Source of the DNA: Gammaproteobacteria bacterium | GTDB taxonomy: Bacteria > Pseudomonadota > Gammaproteobacteria > UBA4575 | DNA length: 64,000 nucleotides | Direction of reading: 5' to 3' | Assembly: GCA_028279275.1 (NCBI GenBank) | Contig: JANQOB010000009.1 | Coordinates: forward strand, 62,001 to 126,000 | Part shown: positions 1-8,082 of the stretch, in pieces | Numbering within the stretch: position 1 is the first letter of the stretch | How the letters are laid out: each line of letters starts with the position of its first letter | The notes under the pieces: model-generated | Told to the model about the DNA's origin: nothing | The model's database searches: none | The model's input: the letters and a program-made list of their open reading frames with translations, nothing else | Position numbers and translations under genes: made by a program

Positions 1-478
1 GATGATCATGTTCTTCATGTTCTTCATGTTCTTCATGTTCTTCATGTTCTTCATGTTCTTCATGTTCATGATGTTGCTCATGTTTATGGTGCTTATCAGT
101 GTCGGCTTCAATAATTTCACTGTTTACTTTAGCCGAAGCTATTTCACATGCATTATTTCTTTCGAATCGGAAAAGTTTGTTCGTATTTTCGAGAGTAGCA
201 ATTGATTGCGCAACTTTTTTATGTTGCTCGTCATTTTTTGGTGCATGTTCAAAGCCGAATATATCAATAGAGGGAAAGGATAAATCTATGTTTAAAGCTT
301 CATTTTCATAGGTAACATTAGCAGTGGCAAGTCCATGAACATGTGATGCATGTTCTTCAAATTGATGATCTTCGTCCTGTTCATGATCATGATCATGGTG
401 ATGTTCATCCTCTCCTGCATAAACTAGATTTACTAAGCAAAGTGTTACAAACAAAGTTAATATTTTAAATTTAAGCAT
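1..478 (-). CDS. ZrgA/DUF2796-like zinc-binding periplasmic protein (partial, C-terminus off the left edge)
   Basis: The frame is open from an ATG at 478 to the window edge, giving about 159 residues. Residues 1-21 are a hydrophobic signal peptide ending VYA. A His/Asp cluster (HHHDHDHE, about residues 26-33) follows, then a folded domain of about 90 residues, then a second His-rich tail from about residue 132 made of repeated Glu-Glu-His. This matches the DUF2796/ZrgA family of periplasmic proteins linked to zinc uptake in vibrios (family knowledge). It lies 46 bp downstream of the MerC-like gene and in the same operon as zur, behind a Zur operator, so zinc-repressed expression is inferred. 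The C-terminus is not visible. Confidence 0.8.
   Translation of the reverse strand, partial: MLKFKILTLFVTLCLVNLVYAGEDEHHHDHDHEQDEDHQFEEHASHVHGLATANVTYENEALNIDLSFPSIDIFGFEHAPKNDEQHKKVAQSIATLENTNKLFRFERNNACEIASAKVNSEIIEADTDKHHKHEQHHEHEEHEEHEEHEEHEEHEEHDH
8..70. repeat. 9-bp in-frame tandem repeat encoding Glu-Glu-His
   Basis: About six perfect copies of a 9-bp unit (TTCATGTTC on the plus strand) lie inside the zrgA-like gene and encode repeated Glu-Glu-His. Because 9 is a multiple of 3, copy-number change would lengthen or shorten the metal-binding tail without a frameshift. Confidence 0.9.
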
Positions 479-524
479 AGTTATAAATCTATATAGAGTT
501 TAAAACTTTATGGAAATTATTAAT

Positions 525-947
525 TTATTGATTCGCGCAAGATAAACGCATATTGCTTGTAGCAACAAGGTTCATAATATGGCCAATAGCATGCACAATC
601 CCGCCGGAGATTGTTAACCATGTTTCGCCTTCATGTGGAATGACATGGTTAGAGATTAATGTCCCAGCAAATACTGAAGTAAAAACCAGAATAGAAAGAC
701 CTACTGCTGCGATTATGGCAGGTAAAATTTGCCGATGACGGCGATATCCTAAAATGATTGCCAAAATACTAAATGGCAATATAAATATTAAAATAAAATA
801 ATGAAACCAAAATTCGTGCAAAGCACTACCGTGATTCAGTGTAGCAGCAAAAAGGGGAATGAAGCTTGCGACAATAGGCAAGGCTATGCAATGGACTACG
901 CATACACACGACAAGGTAATAGCGATTCGATCAAAATAAGCTTGCAT
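525..947 (-). CDS. MerC-domain membrane protein
   Basis: A 140-residue protein with four hydrophobic segments and a Cys/His cluster near the N-terminus (CVCVVHC, residues 14-20), matching the MerC family of inner-membrane metal-related proteins. MerC itself carries mercury. This copy sits between zur and a zinc-binding zrgA-like gene, 23 bp downstream of zur, so a role in zinc handling under Zur control is inferred rather than mercury resistance. No other mer genes are present. The C-terminus has an extra Cys. Which metal it handles cannot be told from sequence. Confidence 0.8.
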   Translation of the reverse strand: MQAYFDRIAITLSCVCVVHCIALPIVASFIPLFAATLNHGSALHEFWFHYFILIFILPFSILAIILGYRRHRQILPAIIAAVGLSILVFTSVFAGTLISNHVIPHEGETWLTISGGIVHAIGHIMNLVATSNMRLSCANQ

Positions 948-970
948 TATTTTTTATTCTAATTATTTAA

Positions 971-1432
971 TTATCGTTGAGCACATTGAGAACAAGTGCC
1001 ATGAATTTCTACATTTACGAGGCTTGGAGTAAAGCCTTGTTTTTTACTTATTTCAAATAGAGCCTTGTTGACTTTAGGTTCAATAAGTTCTTCAACTTCA
1101 TTGCATTTATCACAGATTAAAAATTTGCTATCAAAAGAGTCATGATCCGCATTACAGCCGATATATGCGTTTTGGCTTTCTATGCGATGTATTAGATTAT
1201 TCTCGTGAAGAAATTCTAAGGCACGGTAAACTGTGGGTGGTTTTTCAGTAAAATTATCAGAACTCAATTGCGCGAGGAGGTCATAGGCTTTAATCGGCTT
1301 ATGGCTTTTCCAGATGAGTTCTAAAACTTTCTTTCTTATAGGTGTGAGACGACATTTACGAGCAATGCAGGTTTTTTCAGCTCTGCTAATGGCTTCTTTA
1401 ATGCATTCGCTGTGTCGATGTCTTTTCCACAT
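971..1432 (-). CDS. zur: Zinc uptake regulator Zur (Fur family)
   Basis: A 153-residue Fur-family repressor. The N-terminal winged helix contains the recognition segment PPTVYRALEFL (about residues 65-75). The C-terminal dimerisation domain carries two structural-zinc Cys pairs, C107/C110 and C147/C150, the last near the C-terminus as in Zur. It is assigned to Zur rather than Fur from the extended N-terminus, the Cys pattern, the zinc-related operon partners and the consensus Zur operator just upstream. It heads the operon zur-merC-like-zrgA-like, so autorepression by Zn-Zur is inferred. Confidence 0.9.
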   Translation of the reverse strand: MWKRHRHSECIKEAISRAEKTCIARKCRLTPIRKKVLELIWKSHKPIKAYDLLAQLSSDNFTEKPPTVYRALEFLHENNLIHRIESQNAYIGCNADHDSFDSKFLICDKCNEVEELIEPKVNKALFEISKKQGFTPSLVNVEIHGTCSQCAQR

Positions 1433-1460
1433 AGGATTCAGTTATTGGTCCAGATATGAG

Positions 1461-1489
1461 TGTTATAATATAACATACCTCTTATCGCA
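1461..1489 (-). promoter_or_regulatory. Zur operator overlapping the zur promoter
   Basis: The 15-bp perfect palindrome TGTTATAATATAACA (1461-1475) matches the core of the gammaproteobacterial Zur box. On the minus strand TTGCGA (1484-1489) and TATAAC (1461-1466) are spaced by 17 bp, so the operator covers the -10. This geometry predicts direct repression of the zur operon. Confidence 0.85.
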
Positions 1490-1556
1490 ATAAGACAAAA
1501 TTGAAGTGGTAATTTAGGAGGTTTTAGCTAGCAATATATACTAGCTTTTGTAAGGT

Positions 1557-2195
1557 TTAGCGCGTGCCGTAAACTACAATGGTTTTACCGTGTGCAGAAA
1601 TTAACCCCTGTTGCTGAAGCTCTTTTAGTACACGCCCAGCCATTTCACGTGAGCAACCCACAATTTTGGCGATTTCTTGTCTCGTAATGCGGATTTGCAT
1701 ACCTTCTGGATGGGTTAAGGCATCGGGCTGTTTAGCAAGGTCTAACAGTGTATGAGCTACACGTCCCGTCACATCTAAGTACGCAAGATCAATTACTTTG
1801 CGACTGGTATCACGTAAACGTTTGGCGAGTTGTCCGGCCATGTGCATCAAAATATCAGGGTCAGATTTTATTAATTCACGAAATTTTGAATACTGGATTT
1901 CTGCAACATCACACTGTTCTTTAGCAATAACAAGAGCACTTCGTTCGTTTTCCTCGAACAATCCCATTTCCCCAAAGAAGTCACCCTTATTAAGATATGC
2001 CAGCACCATTTCATGACCGGTATCATCTTCCAACATAATCTTTACAGATCCATGCGTGATGTAATACAAGGTATTCGAGGGATCGCCAGCATGAATAATG
2101 CGATTACCAGAGGCATAGCGTTTGGTATGGCAATGTTCTAGAAATCGTTCCACAACAGATTCCTGTGTTGGTATGGATGGGCTTGGATTATTCAA
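1557..2195 (-). CDS. crp: cAMP receptor protein Crp/Vfr
   Basis: A 212-residue global regulator, nearly the same length as E. coli CRP and collinear with it. The N-terminal beta-roll retains the cAMP pocket (G75-E76, R85-S86, T130-S131). The C-terminal helix-turn-helix around residues 172-192 keeps CSRE..GR, with R183, E184 and R188 at the DNA-contact positions, so CRP-like site specificity is expected. The ending [14 protein letters not shown] is identical to that of CRP. The order crp, OsmC-like, speD, coq7 is shared with Pseudomonas (vfr region). The gene is divergent from the OsmC-like gene. Confidence 0.95.
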   Translation of the reverse strand: MNNPSPSIPTQESVVERFLEHCHTKRYASGNRIIHAGDPSNTLYYITHGSVKIMLEDDTGHEMVLAYLNKGDFFGEMGLFEENERSALVIAKEQCDVAEIQYSKFRELIKSDPDILMHMAGQLAKRLRDTSRKVIDLAYLDVTGRVAHTLLDLAKQPDALTHPEGMQIRITRQEIAKIVGCSREMAGRVLKELQQQGLISAHGKTIVVYGTR

Positions 2196-2280
2196 GTTAA
2201 AAAAGTAAGTATTGTTATTTAGAGTAGTCTATGCCAAGTAACTCACTGATGTCGACAGAAAAAAGGATTAAACGGTAGCA

Positions 2281-2691
2281 ATGCAAGTACGAATCACGTG
2301 GTTAGAGCAAAGAACATTCGAGGCTACCACCGGTAGCGGTCATAGAATCACTATGGATGGTCCTCCAGATCATGGTGGGCGTAATCTCGCAGCTCGACCA
2401 ATGGAGATGGTTTTAGTAGGGCTTGGAGGTTGTAGTGCATTTGATGTGGTCGAAATTCTAGAAAAATCGCGCCAGAATGTTCAGGAGTGTCAAATTCAAA
2501 TTGAAGCTGAACGTGCAGACGAAATACCGGCTGTATTCACCACAATTCATATGCATTTCATACTAAGCGGTGAAGGTTTAAATGAAAAACATGTAAAGCG
2601 TGCAGTTGAGTTATCGATAGATAAATATTGTTCGGTGGTAAAAATGCTAAGGCCAGGAGTTGTCATTACGTTTGATTATGAAATCAATTGA
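2281..2691 (+). CDS. OsmC/YhfA-family peroxidase-like protein
   Basis: A 136-residue OsmC-fold protein of the YhfA branch, which sits next to crp in many gammaproteobacteria. The two family cysteines are present: C51 (GLGGCSAFDV) and C117 (DKYCSV). In OsmC and Ohr these form the thiol peroxidase centre, although the physiological substrate of YhfA is not established. It is transcribed away from crp and ends 16 bp before speD, so the two may share a message. Confidence 0.88.
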   Translation: MQVRITWLEQRTFEATTGSGHRITMDGPPDHGGRNLAARPMEMVLVGLGGCSAFDVVEILEKSRQNVQECQIQIEAERADEIPAVFTTIHMHFILSGEGLNEKHVKRAVELSIDKYCSVVKMLRPGVVITFDYEIN

Positions 2692-2707
2692 AGATATGTA
2701 AATAAAT

Positions 2708-3517
2708 ATGCAAAAAATAAAATTACATGGATTTAATAATCTCACAAAAACATTGAGTTTTAATTTTTATGATATTTGTTATGCGGCAACATCTGAGCAT
2801 CAACAAGAATATCTTGAATATGTTGATGAGGAATACAATGCAGCTCGATTAGAAGCTGTGCTGAATGAAGTTGCCAAGCAAATTGGTGCCAGCATTCTCC
2901 ATATGTCGGTTTATGATTATGAGCCCCGCGGTGCTAGCGTGACATGTTTAATTTCGGAAGAACCTACATTAGCAGAAGCAATTTTTTCTAATGAAGAAAC
3001 ACAATTTGAAGAAGTAAAAATACATACCAAACAATCTGCCATAGGTCACTTAGATAAAAGCCATATCACCGCTCACACGTACCCTGAATTCCATCCTGAT
3101 AATGGCATCAGCACGTTCCGAGTGGATATTGATGTATCAACATGTGGACGTGTTTCACCTCTTAAGGCGTTAAATTTTCTTATTGATAGTTTTGATGAAG
3201 ATATTGTGGTTTTGGACTATCGGGTGCGTGGATTCACGCGCGATGTAAATGGATTAAAACACTATATTGATCATGAGATTACTTCTATACAGGATTTTTT
3301 ATCCGACAAAACAAAAGACCAGTATCAGATGATTGATATGAATGTTGATCAAGAAAATATCTTTCACACAAAAATGTTATTGAATGAATTTAAATTAGAC
3401 GATTATCTATTCGGAAGAGGCATAAATGTGCTAAATGCAAAAGAGCAAGAAAAAATAGAAGCGAAACTTAGAAAAGAAATGAGCGAAATTTTTTATGGAA
3501 TTAACTCATTAGATTGA
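2708..3517 (+). CDS. speD: S-adenosylmethionine decarboxylase, E. coli type
   Basis: A 269-residue proenzyme of the long bacterial class-1A type (E. coli SpeD is 264 residues). It decarboxylates S-adenosylmethionine to supply aminopropyl groups for spermidine. The self-cleavage site LDKS-HI is intact, with Ser118 expected to become the pyruvoyl cofactor, and the conserved blocks VSTCG and [11 protein letters not shown] are present. No speE is visible in the window. It starts 16 bp after the OsmC-like gene and converges on coq7 with a 9-bp gap. Confidence 0.96.
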   Translation: MQKIKLHGFNNLTKTLSFNFYDICYAATSEHQQEYLEYVDEEYNAARLEAVLNEVAKQIGASILHMSVYDYEPRGASVTCLISEEPTLAEAIFSNEETQFEEVKIHTKQSAIGHLDKSHITAHTYPEFHPDNGISTFRVDIDVSTCGRVSPLKALNFLIDSFDEDIVVLDYRVRGFTRDVNGLKHYIDHEITSIQDFLSDKTKDQYQMIDMNVDQENIFHTKMLLNEFKLDDYLFGRGINVLNAKEQEKIEAKLRKEMSEIFYGINSLD

Positions 3518-3526
3518 GCGGTTTAA

Positions 3527-4168
3527 CTATATCCAATAGGAAGTTTTGGTCATAATTTTTGAAACCGCTGTCATAAGAGTTTTTGCGGGTTGTGGTAATT
3601 CATAGGCACCAGCAGCTTGTGCCTTTTGATCATGCATGGCTTCGTCTTCGCGCATTTTTAATAAAATTTCTCGGCTTTTAATATCGTCTTTTGGCAAACG
3701 TTGTAAATGCTTATCGAGATGTTTCACTACCTGTTTTTCGGTTTCAGATACAAAGCCAAATGACCATTTATCACCAAACGCACCAACCGCAGCACCTATT
3801 GCCATAGAACCTAAATACCAAACAGGGGCAAGCATACTAGGCTTATCTTGCAATTCATCAAGACGCTTTTCACACCATTCCAAATGAGCCTGTTCTTCAT
3901 TAGCAGATTGAGTAAATTTTTCCTTTATACTTTCATCTTTAGTCATGATTGAGTGCCCGCGGTATAGGCCTTGAGCCGCAATTTCGCCTGCGTGATTTAC
4001 ACGCATTAAGCGCGCAGATAGTTTTTTATCTTCATCGGTTAATGCTGTATCCGTAGTTACTTCATCAGCCGGTGAGGATGTAGCTTTGCTATTGGATTTG
4101 ACAAATAAGGCGCGCAAACCCTTATCAATTTGCGAGAGCAGTAGATCAGTAGAATTTAAATTTCTCAT
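3527..4168 (-). CDS. coq7: Demethoxyubiquinone hydroxylase Coq7
   Basis: A 213-residue diiron carboxylate monooxygenase that performs the C6 hydroxylation late in ubiquinone synthesis. Iron-binding motifs are in place: E62 in NHAGE, EEQAHLEWC (about residues 91-99), and the C-terminal EDEAMHD block. The hydrophobic segment MAIGAAVGAFGDKWSFGF fits the membrane-binding helix. It lies 7 bp downstream of the glcF-like gene and probably shares its transcript. UbiH and UbiI hydroxylases for other ring positions are also in this window. Confidence 0.95.
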   Translation of the reverse strand: MRNLNSTDLLLSQIDKGLRALFVKSNSKATSSPADEVTTDTALTDEDKKLSARLMRVNHAGEIAAQGLYRGHSIMTKDESIKEKFTQSANEEQAHLEWCEKRLDELQDKPSMLAPVWYLGSMAIGAAVGAFGDKWSFGFVSETEKQVVKHLDKHLQRLPKDDIKSREILLKMREDEAMHDQKAQAAGAYELPQPAKTLMTAVSKIMTKTSYWI

Positions 4169-4175
4169 TTACTTA

Positions 4176-5381
4176 TTATAACACTTGCTGAGCTAACAAA
4201 GTGACGGGATGGCATACCTGTACAGGGATATTTTCTTGTCTAAATCGTGCTTGAAAATGCAAAGCACAACCAATATTGCTACTTACTAAGTATGCTGCAT
4301 TATGTTGTTTTATTTGATTGATCTTGTTGCTAATAAGCTGATCAGCAATATCATCATATATAAGGGTGTTTAAGCCTCCAGCGCCACAGCACGCATTTTC
4401 ATCTTGAAAATGGATAATCTCAATATCGGGAATAAAAGATAATAATCTATCTGTTAGATAGTCATCGTTCATAACTTTTTTTTGAGAGCAAGGAATATGT
4501 AGGAATACTTTTTTTGCTAATGGTTTAAATGAAATATTTTGCTGCTCGATTTGTCTAAGTATAAGTTCATTTAAATCTATAAACTTCCCATTCAATTTGT
4601 CAGAAAATTGTTTAACATATGCACCGCAACCTGTTGTTAGAGGAACGATATATTCAGTTTTTTTATTTTGTAAACTACTAATGAATTTATTTTTAAGTGT
4701 TGTAGCAGTTTGAATGTTCCCGCAATGTTGATGTAATGCACCACAACAATTAATTTTCTTGGGATGTGTTACATTGCAGTCAAGCTTTGATAAAAGATAT
4801 GTTGCTGCAGCCAGTGTCTCATCATTGGTAAGATCTCCAGCGCATGAATTCAATAAAATAACTCGTTTATCGTTGTTTTTTCGTGATTCCTTTTCGAACT
4901 CTAGTCTATTTTTGTTTGGTATATTCTTGTCTGGCAATAAGCTTAATAAACGTGATTTGTGTAGCTGCGTGGCAATGCCCAGAAAGCGTAGTATTCTAGC
5001 CAAAAAATTAAAAAGTTTTCGTGCGTATAAATTGCCTAGAATAAATAACAAAATAGATTGTTGTATTTTTTTATTGAACGATTGTTGAGTCTTTGTTAGC
5101 GCACGTCCTGCATCAATAATTATTTCGTAATTCACATTAGCTGGACATGCTGATTCACAGTTCAAGCAAGTTAAACAGTGGTCTAGATGTGTATGTATAT
5201 TCTTATTAGGCTGTATGTGCTGTTCATATAGCCCGCGCACAAGTGCAATGCGGCCTCGTGGCGACTCTGACTCTACCTTTGCTAATTCATAAGTTGGACA
5301 ATGCGGCAAACAAAGTCCGCACATAACGCATTCATCCGCGGCCTGAATAATTTCTTGTGTATTTATATGATCTGATTGCAT
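4176..5381 (-). CDS. glcF: Glycolate oxidase iron-sulfur subunit-like protein
   Basis: A 401-residue protein with two N-terminal 4Fe-4S ligand sets (C18, C21, C24, then C28; C69, C72, C75, then C79) followed by two CCG domains (NCCGALHQHCG and NACCGAGG). This is the architecture of GlcF, the electron-transfer subunit of glycolate oxidase. The partner flavoprotein subunits GlcD and GlcE are not adjacent, so the symbol rests on family likeness. Another heterodisulfide-reductase-like (Fe-S) oxidoreductase role remains possible. A basic hydrophobic stretch around residues 100-150 is longer than usual. It is followed 7 bp later by coq7. Confidence 0.8.
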   Translation of the reverse strand: MQSDHINTQEIIQAADECVMCGLCLPHCPTYELAKVESESPRGRIALVRGLYEQHIQPNKNIHTHLDHCLTCLNCESACPANVNYEIIIDAGRALTKTQQSFNKKIQQSILLFILGNLYARKLFNFLARILRFLGIATQLHKSRLLSLLPDKNIPNKNRLEFEKESRKNNDKRVILLNSCAGDLTNDETLAAATYLLSKLDCNVTHPKKINCCGALHQHCGNIQTATTLKNKFISSLQNKKTEYIVPLTTGCGAYVKQFSDKLNGKFIDLNELILRQIEQQNISFKPLAKKVFLHIPCSQKKVMNDDYLTDRLLSFIPDIEIIHFQDENACCGAGGLNTLIYDDIADQLISNKINQIKQHNAAYLVSSNIGCALHFQARFRQENIPVQVCHPVTLLAQQVL

Positions 5382-5514
5382 TCTTTTGTTGGCATCTATA
5401 TATAGGTATGCTTTTTTAAGGGTCTTGGCCCAATTAGGAAATGGGTGAGTTCAATAGTCCAGATATAATTTAATTTGAATAGTTTGCACTAGGTTAATTG
5501 ATAAAGGTACGGAT

Positions 5515-5820
5515 ATGTCTTATTACAAGCGCCACTTGTTTATGTGTGTAAATGAGCGAGAGGATAAAAGCTGTTGTCAGGACCATGGGGCCGCTGAGTT
5601 TCGAACCTATGCAAAAAATAAGACCAAAGAGCTTGGTATATCCGGGCAGGGTGGGGTGCGCGTAAATCAGGCAGGTTGCCTTGATCGTTGTTCTGAGGGT
5701 CCAGTTGCGGTGGTGTATCCAGATGGCGTTTGGTATCGCTATGCAGATGAGGCAGATTTGGATGAGATCATAGAAAAACACTTAATGAAGGGCGAAGTGG
5801 TTGAGAGATTGAAAATCTAA
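5515..5820 (+). CDS. Thioredoxin-like [2Fe-2S] ferredoxin
   Basis: A 101-residue protein of the shethna/thioredoxin-like ferredoxin family. Ligand cysteines are visible at C11, C20 (followed by C21), C55 and C59 (AGCLDRCSEGP), with the family spacing. An electron-carrier role is inferred; partners are unknown. The family is often found just upstream of rplM-rpsI in gammaproteobacteria, as here. It is followed by about 170 bp of non-coding DNA ending in a strong terminator. Confidence 0.87.
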   Translation: MSYYKRHLFMCVNEREDKSCCQDHGAAEFRTYAKNKTKELGISGQGGVRVNQAGCLDRCSEGPVAVVYPDGVWYRYADEADLDEIIEKHLMKGEVVERLKI

Positions 5821-5896
5821 CCTTTTTGGCTACCTATAGTTAGATACATCTAACTGCAATTTCGGTATAGATCGACGCATTTAACTACAAAGTTAG

Positions 5897-6025
5897 TTGA
5901 CAAGAATAAAATAATATTAGAACATGTTTATATTCTGATAGTTTATACAACATTCAGAACTCCTCCATCTACTTCTAGTAGAGATTTATTTAAGCGCGGA
6001 ACGCAAGTAACCGCGCTTTTTTTTG
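5897..6025 (+). ncRNA. Candidate small RNA or long structured 3' UTR
   Basis: Between the ferredoxin stop and the terminator lie a -35-like TTGACA (5897-5902, no good -10 at standard spacing), a hairpin pairing TTCTGA with TCAGAA (about 5933-5959), an unpaired C-rich ACTCCTCCATC (5959-5969), a small CTACT/AGTAG hairpin (5970-5982) and then the terminator. A single-stranded CCUCC between stems is an anti-Shine-Dalgarno-like seed seen in trans-acting sRNAs. It may equally be the ferredoxin 3' UTR. Confidence 0.35.
5992..6024 (+). terminator. Rho-independent terminator
   Basis: The stem AAGCGCGG (5992-5999) pairs with CCGCGCTT (6011-6018) around an 11-nt loop and runs into a T tract to 6024. 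It ends transcription from the ferredoxin gene or the candidate sRNA before the rplM promoter. Confidence 0.9.
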
Positions 6026-6088
6026 CCCGCATCTGCCGAGGGACTTAAAAAATAACCCAAATGAGTCAGTAAGATAGCCCGGTATTCC

Positions 6089-6117
6089 TTGTCAGGGCCA
6101 GCGTTGTTCGATACTAT
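6089..6117 (+). promoter_or_regulatory. rplM-rpsI promoter with GC-rich discriminator
   Basis: TTGTCA (6089-6094) and TACTAT (6112-6117) are separated by exactly 17 bp, giving a start near 6124 and a leader of about 45 nt before rplM. The bases after the -10 (TTCGCGCC) form a GC-rich discriminator, the hallmark of promoters under stringent control by ppGpp, which suits a ribosomal protein operon. Confidence 0.7.
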
Positions 6118-6171
6118 TTCGCGCCTTTCTGCAGTTAAGAATTAGATTTTTGAAGCAATCACATTAGGACC

Positions 6172-6609
6172 ATGTTAACTACCACTACAGTCAGTGCTAA
6201 ACCAGCTGAAGTCCAGCGTGATTGGTATGTTGTTGATGCTACAGACAAGACGCTTGGACGTCTTGCTAGTGAAATTGCTAAACGATTAAAGGGTAAACAC
6301 AAACCCATTTATACCCCGCATGTGGACACCGGTGATTGTATCGTTGTGATTAATGCTGCAAAAGTGCGCATTACCGGTAATAAATTGAATGGCAAGATCT
6401 ACCATAAACACACGGGTTATGTCGGTAATTTAAAATCAACATCTTTGGGAGAAATGCTAGCTAAGCATCCGGAACGAGTTTTAGAAACTGCTATTAAAGG
6501 GATGTTGCCAAAAAACCCGCTTGGACGAGCAATGTTTCGAAAATTAAAAGTTTATCCAGGTCCTGAACACAATCATGCGGCACAACAACCGCAAGTTTTA
6601 GAGATATAG
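6172..6609 (+). CDS. rplM: 50S ribosomal protein L13
   Basis: A 145-residue L13, close to the 142 of E. coli. It contains [14 protein letters not shown] near the N-terminus and the conserved [19 protein letters not shown] and HNHAAQQP blocks at the C-terminus. The first six or so residues are divergent, so a slightly later start is possible, but this ATG is well placed behind the leader. It is followed 9 bp later by rpsI as in nearly all proteobacteria. In E. coli L13 represses its own operon through the leader; whether that holds here is not visible. Confidence 0.97.
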   Translation: MLTTTTVSAKPAEVQRDWYVVDATDKTLGRLASEIAKRLKGKHKPIYTPHVDTGDCIVVINAAKVRITGNKLNGKIYHKHTGYVGNLKSTSLGEMLAKHPERVLETAIKGMLPKNPLGRAMFRKLKVYPGPEHNHAAQQPQVLEI

Positions 6610-6618
6610 TATTAAAAG

Positions 6619-7011
6619 ATGGCAATGGAACAGTATTACGGTACCGGACGCAGAAAAAGCTCAACTGCACGTGTGTATATGAAGCCTGGAACAGGCAATA
6701 TAACTATAAATATGCGTGCCGCAGAACGTTATTTTGGACGTGAAACCTCGCGTATGATCATCCGTCAACCGCTTGAAGTCACTGATACCAAGAATTCTTT
6801 TGATATTAACGTAATGGTTAAAGGTGGTGGTCCTAATGGCCAAGCCGGTGCTATTCGTTTGGGTATTGCGCGAGCACTACTAAAATACAACGAAGAACTG
6901 CGTTCGCCATTACGCCAAAATGGGTTTCTCACGCGTGATGCGCGCGAGGTCGAACGTAAGAAAGTAGGTTTACGCAAAGCGCGTAAGAAAGAACAATACT
7001 CCAAGCGTTAA
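6619..7011 (+). CDS. rpsI: 30S ribosomal protein S9
   Basis: A 130-residue S9 with the N-terminal [14 protein letters not shown], the internal [20 protein letters not shown] and the basic tail ending QYSKR, whose final residues reach the P-site tRNA. It is the second gene of the rplM operon and is followed by a strong terminator. Confidence 0.98.
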   Translation: MAMEQYYGTGRRKSSTARVYMKPGTGNITINMRAAERYFGRETSRMIIRQPLEVTDTKNSFDINVMVKGGGPNGQAGAIRLGIARALLKYNEELRSPLRQNGFLTRDAREVERKKVGLRKARKKEQYSKR

Positions 7012-7067
7012 ACATCTGTTCACTTGCTATTTATACCTGCTAGCAAGCCTAATAAAATTTCAATTCA

Positions 7068-7091
7068 GTGCCCGCTAATGCGGGCACTTTT
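7068..7091 (+). terminator. rplM-rpsI operon terminator
   Basis: A perfect 8-bp stem GTGCCCGC (7068-7075) and GCGGGCAC (7080-7087) closes a TAAT tetraloop and is followed by TTTT, 56 bp after the rpsI stop. Confidence 0.9.
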
Positions 7092-7151
7092 CGTTTAATC
7101 TGGTATAAATGTTTTGTGTAAGTTGTAATGCGTTTGCAAATATAATCCACC

Positions 7152-7745
7152 ATGACAATTCAATATAAGTCAGGACAACAGCAAGATTGTTTTCAAATAG
7201 CAAATTGGATTAATTCGGTTGGATTTGGGCATATAGAATATTTACTCGGCGGTCTTCTACCAGGCCAAACTGCATTGCAACACTTAGCACTTGTGTTGAG
7301 TCAAGACCCTCATTATTCCTACAGAAATGTAGATTTAGCCTTACAAGAAAATAAAATTATTGGCTTGATATTTTCGTATAGTGCGTATTTTAATGAGCTT
7401 ACCCCACAGATAATAAGCGCTCTTAGTCACGATCGTGTTCAATGGATGCGCTTCTTTTCAGATAATCAGATAAAAAATAGCTGGTATATTAATACACTAG
7501 GTGTTGCCGACGAATACCAACGCCAGGGCATTGCAAGACATTTGCTCGATCTTGCGGCTAAAAGAGCATTGCAAAATGAGTTCCGATGCTTAAGCTTGCA
7601 TGTTTATGAAAATAATTTTCAAGCAATCAAGTTGTATGAGTCTTATGGTTTTACGAAAGAAAAGGAAATAGATTTAACGACCCATCCGTTTTTTGTATCA
7701 AAAAATCTTTCCGCAAGTATTTTGATGAAATATGATATTTCTTAA
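7152..7745 (+). CDS. GNAT-family N-acetyltransferase
   Basis: A 197-residue acetyltransferase. The acetyl-CoA-binding motif A is visible as LGVADEYQRQGIARHLL (QRQGIA at residues 123-128), followed by the motif B segment NNFQAIKLYESYGF typical of RimI-like GNATs. The substrate cannot be deduced. It is a single gene after the ribosomal operon, with about 60 bp to the terminator upstream and a short non-coding gap downstream. Confidence 0.85.
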   Translation: MTIQYKSGQQQDCFQIANWINSVGFGHIEYLLGGLLPGQTALQHLALVLSQDPHYSYRNVDLALQENKIIGLIFSYSAYFNELTPQIISALSHDRVQWMRFFSDNQIKNSWYINTLGVADEYQRQGIARHLLDLAAKRALQNEFRCLSLHVYENNFQAIKLYESYGFTKEKEIDLTTHPFFVSKNLSASILMKYDIS

Positions 7746-7808
7746 ATTATGGAATTAAACCAATTTCGGGTGAGTAGTTGTGTTTAGTACATAGATAGTG
7801 GTGGTGTA

Positions 7809-8078
7809 ATGTCAAATTTAATACTAATAACTGTTGCAATTTTAACGATTATTGTGGCGCTATTAGTGATGCTAAACCGTAAAAAAATAATTACTATCAA
7901 AAAAAATGGTTTATTAACTTTATTATATTTTATGTTAGTAATTGGAATTATCTACATTTCACTTGCATTGTTCGGTGGTACAGTTTGGGAAAAATTAACA
8001 GCTTATCAAGAGGGCGTACTGAGTGATTCTGAAGAGCAATGTAAAAGAGACGATGCACCTTTCTGGTGTAATTTATAA
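7809..8078 (+). CDS. Small membrane protein, function unknown
   Basis: An 89-residue protein with two transmembrane segments (about residues 3-21 and 35-56) separated by a short basic loop, and a C-terminal tail with two Cys (EEQCKRDDAPFWC). The second half is acidic and probably faces the periplasm. The stop is 4 bp before the start of the next small secreted protein, so the two are probably co-transcribed. I do not recognise the family. Confidence 0.6.
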   Translation: MSNLILITVAILTIIVALLVMLNRKKIITIKKNGLLTLLYFMLVIGIIYISLALFGGTVWEKLTAYQEGVLSDSEEQCKRDDAPFWCNL

Positions 8079-8082
8079 ATCA

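Noticed and set aside
8..70. CRISPR-like short repeats at the left edge
   Set aside because: The 9-bp units are contiguous, in frame and coding, with no spacers.
1524..1554. AGCTAG/CTAGCT hairpin between crp and zur as a crp terminator
   Set aside because: Its T tract lies on the plus strand while both flanking genes are on the minus strand, so it does not terminate either.
5494..5781. 95-residue minus-strand ORF overlapping the ferredoxin gene
   Set aside because: It is a shadow of the ferredoxin coding frame, which has the family Cys ligands.
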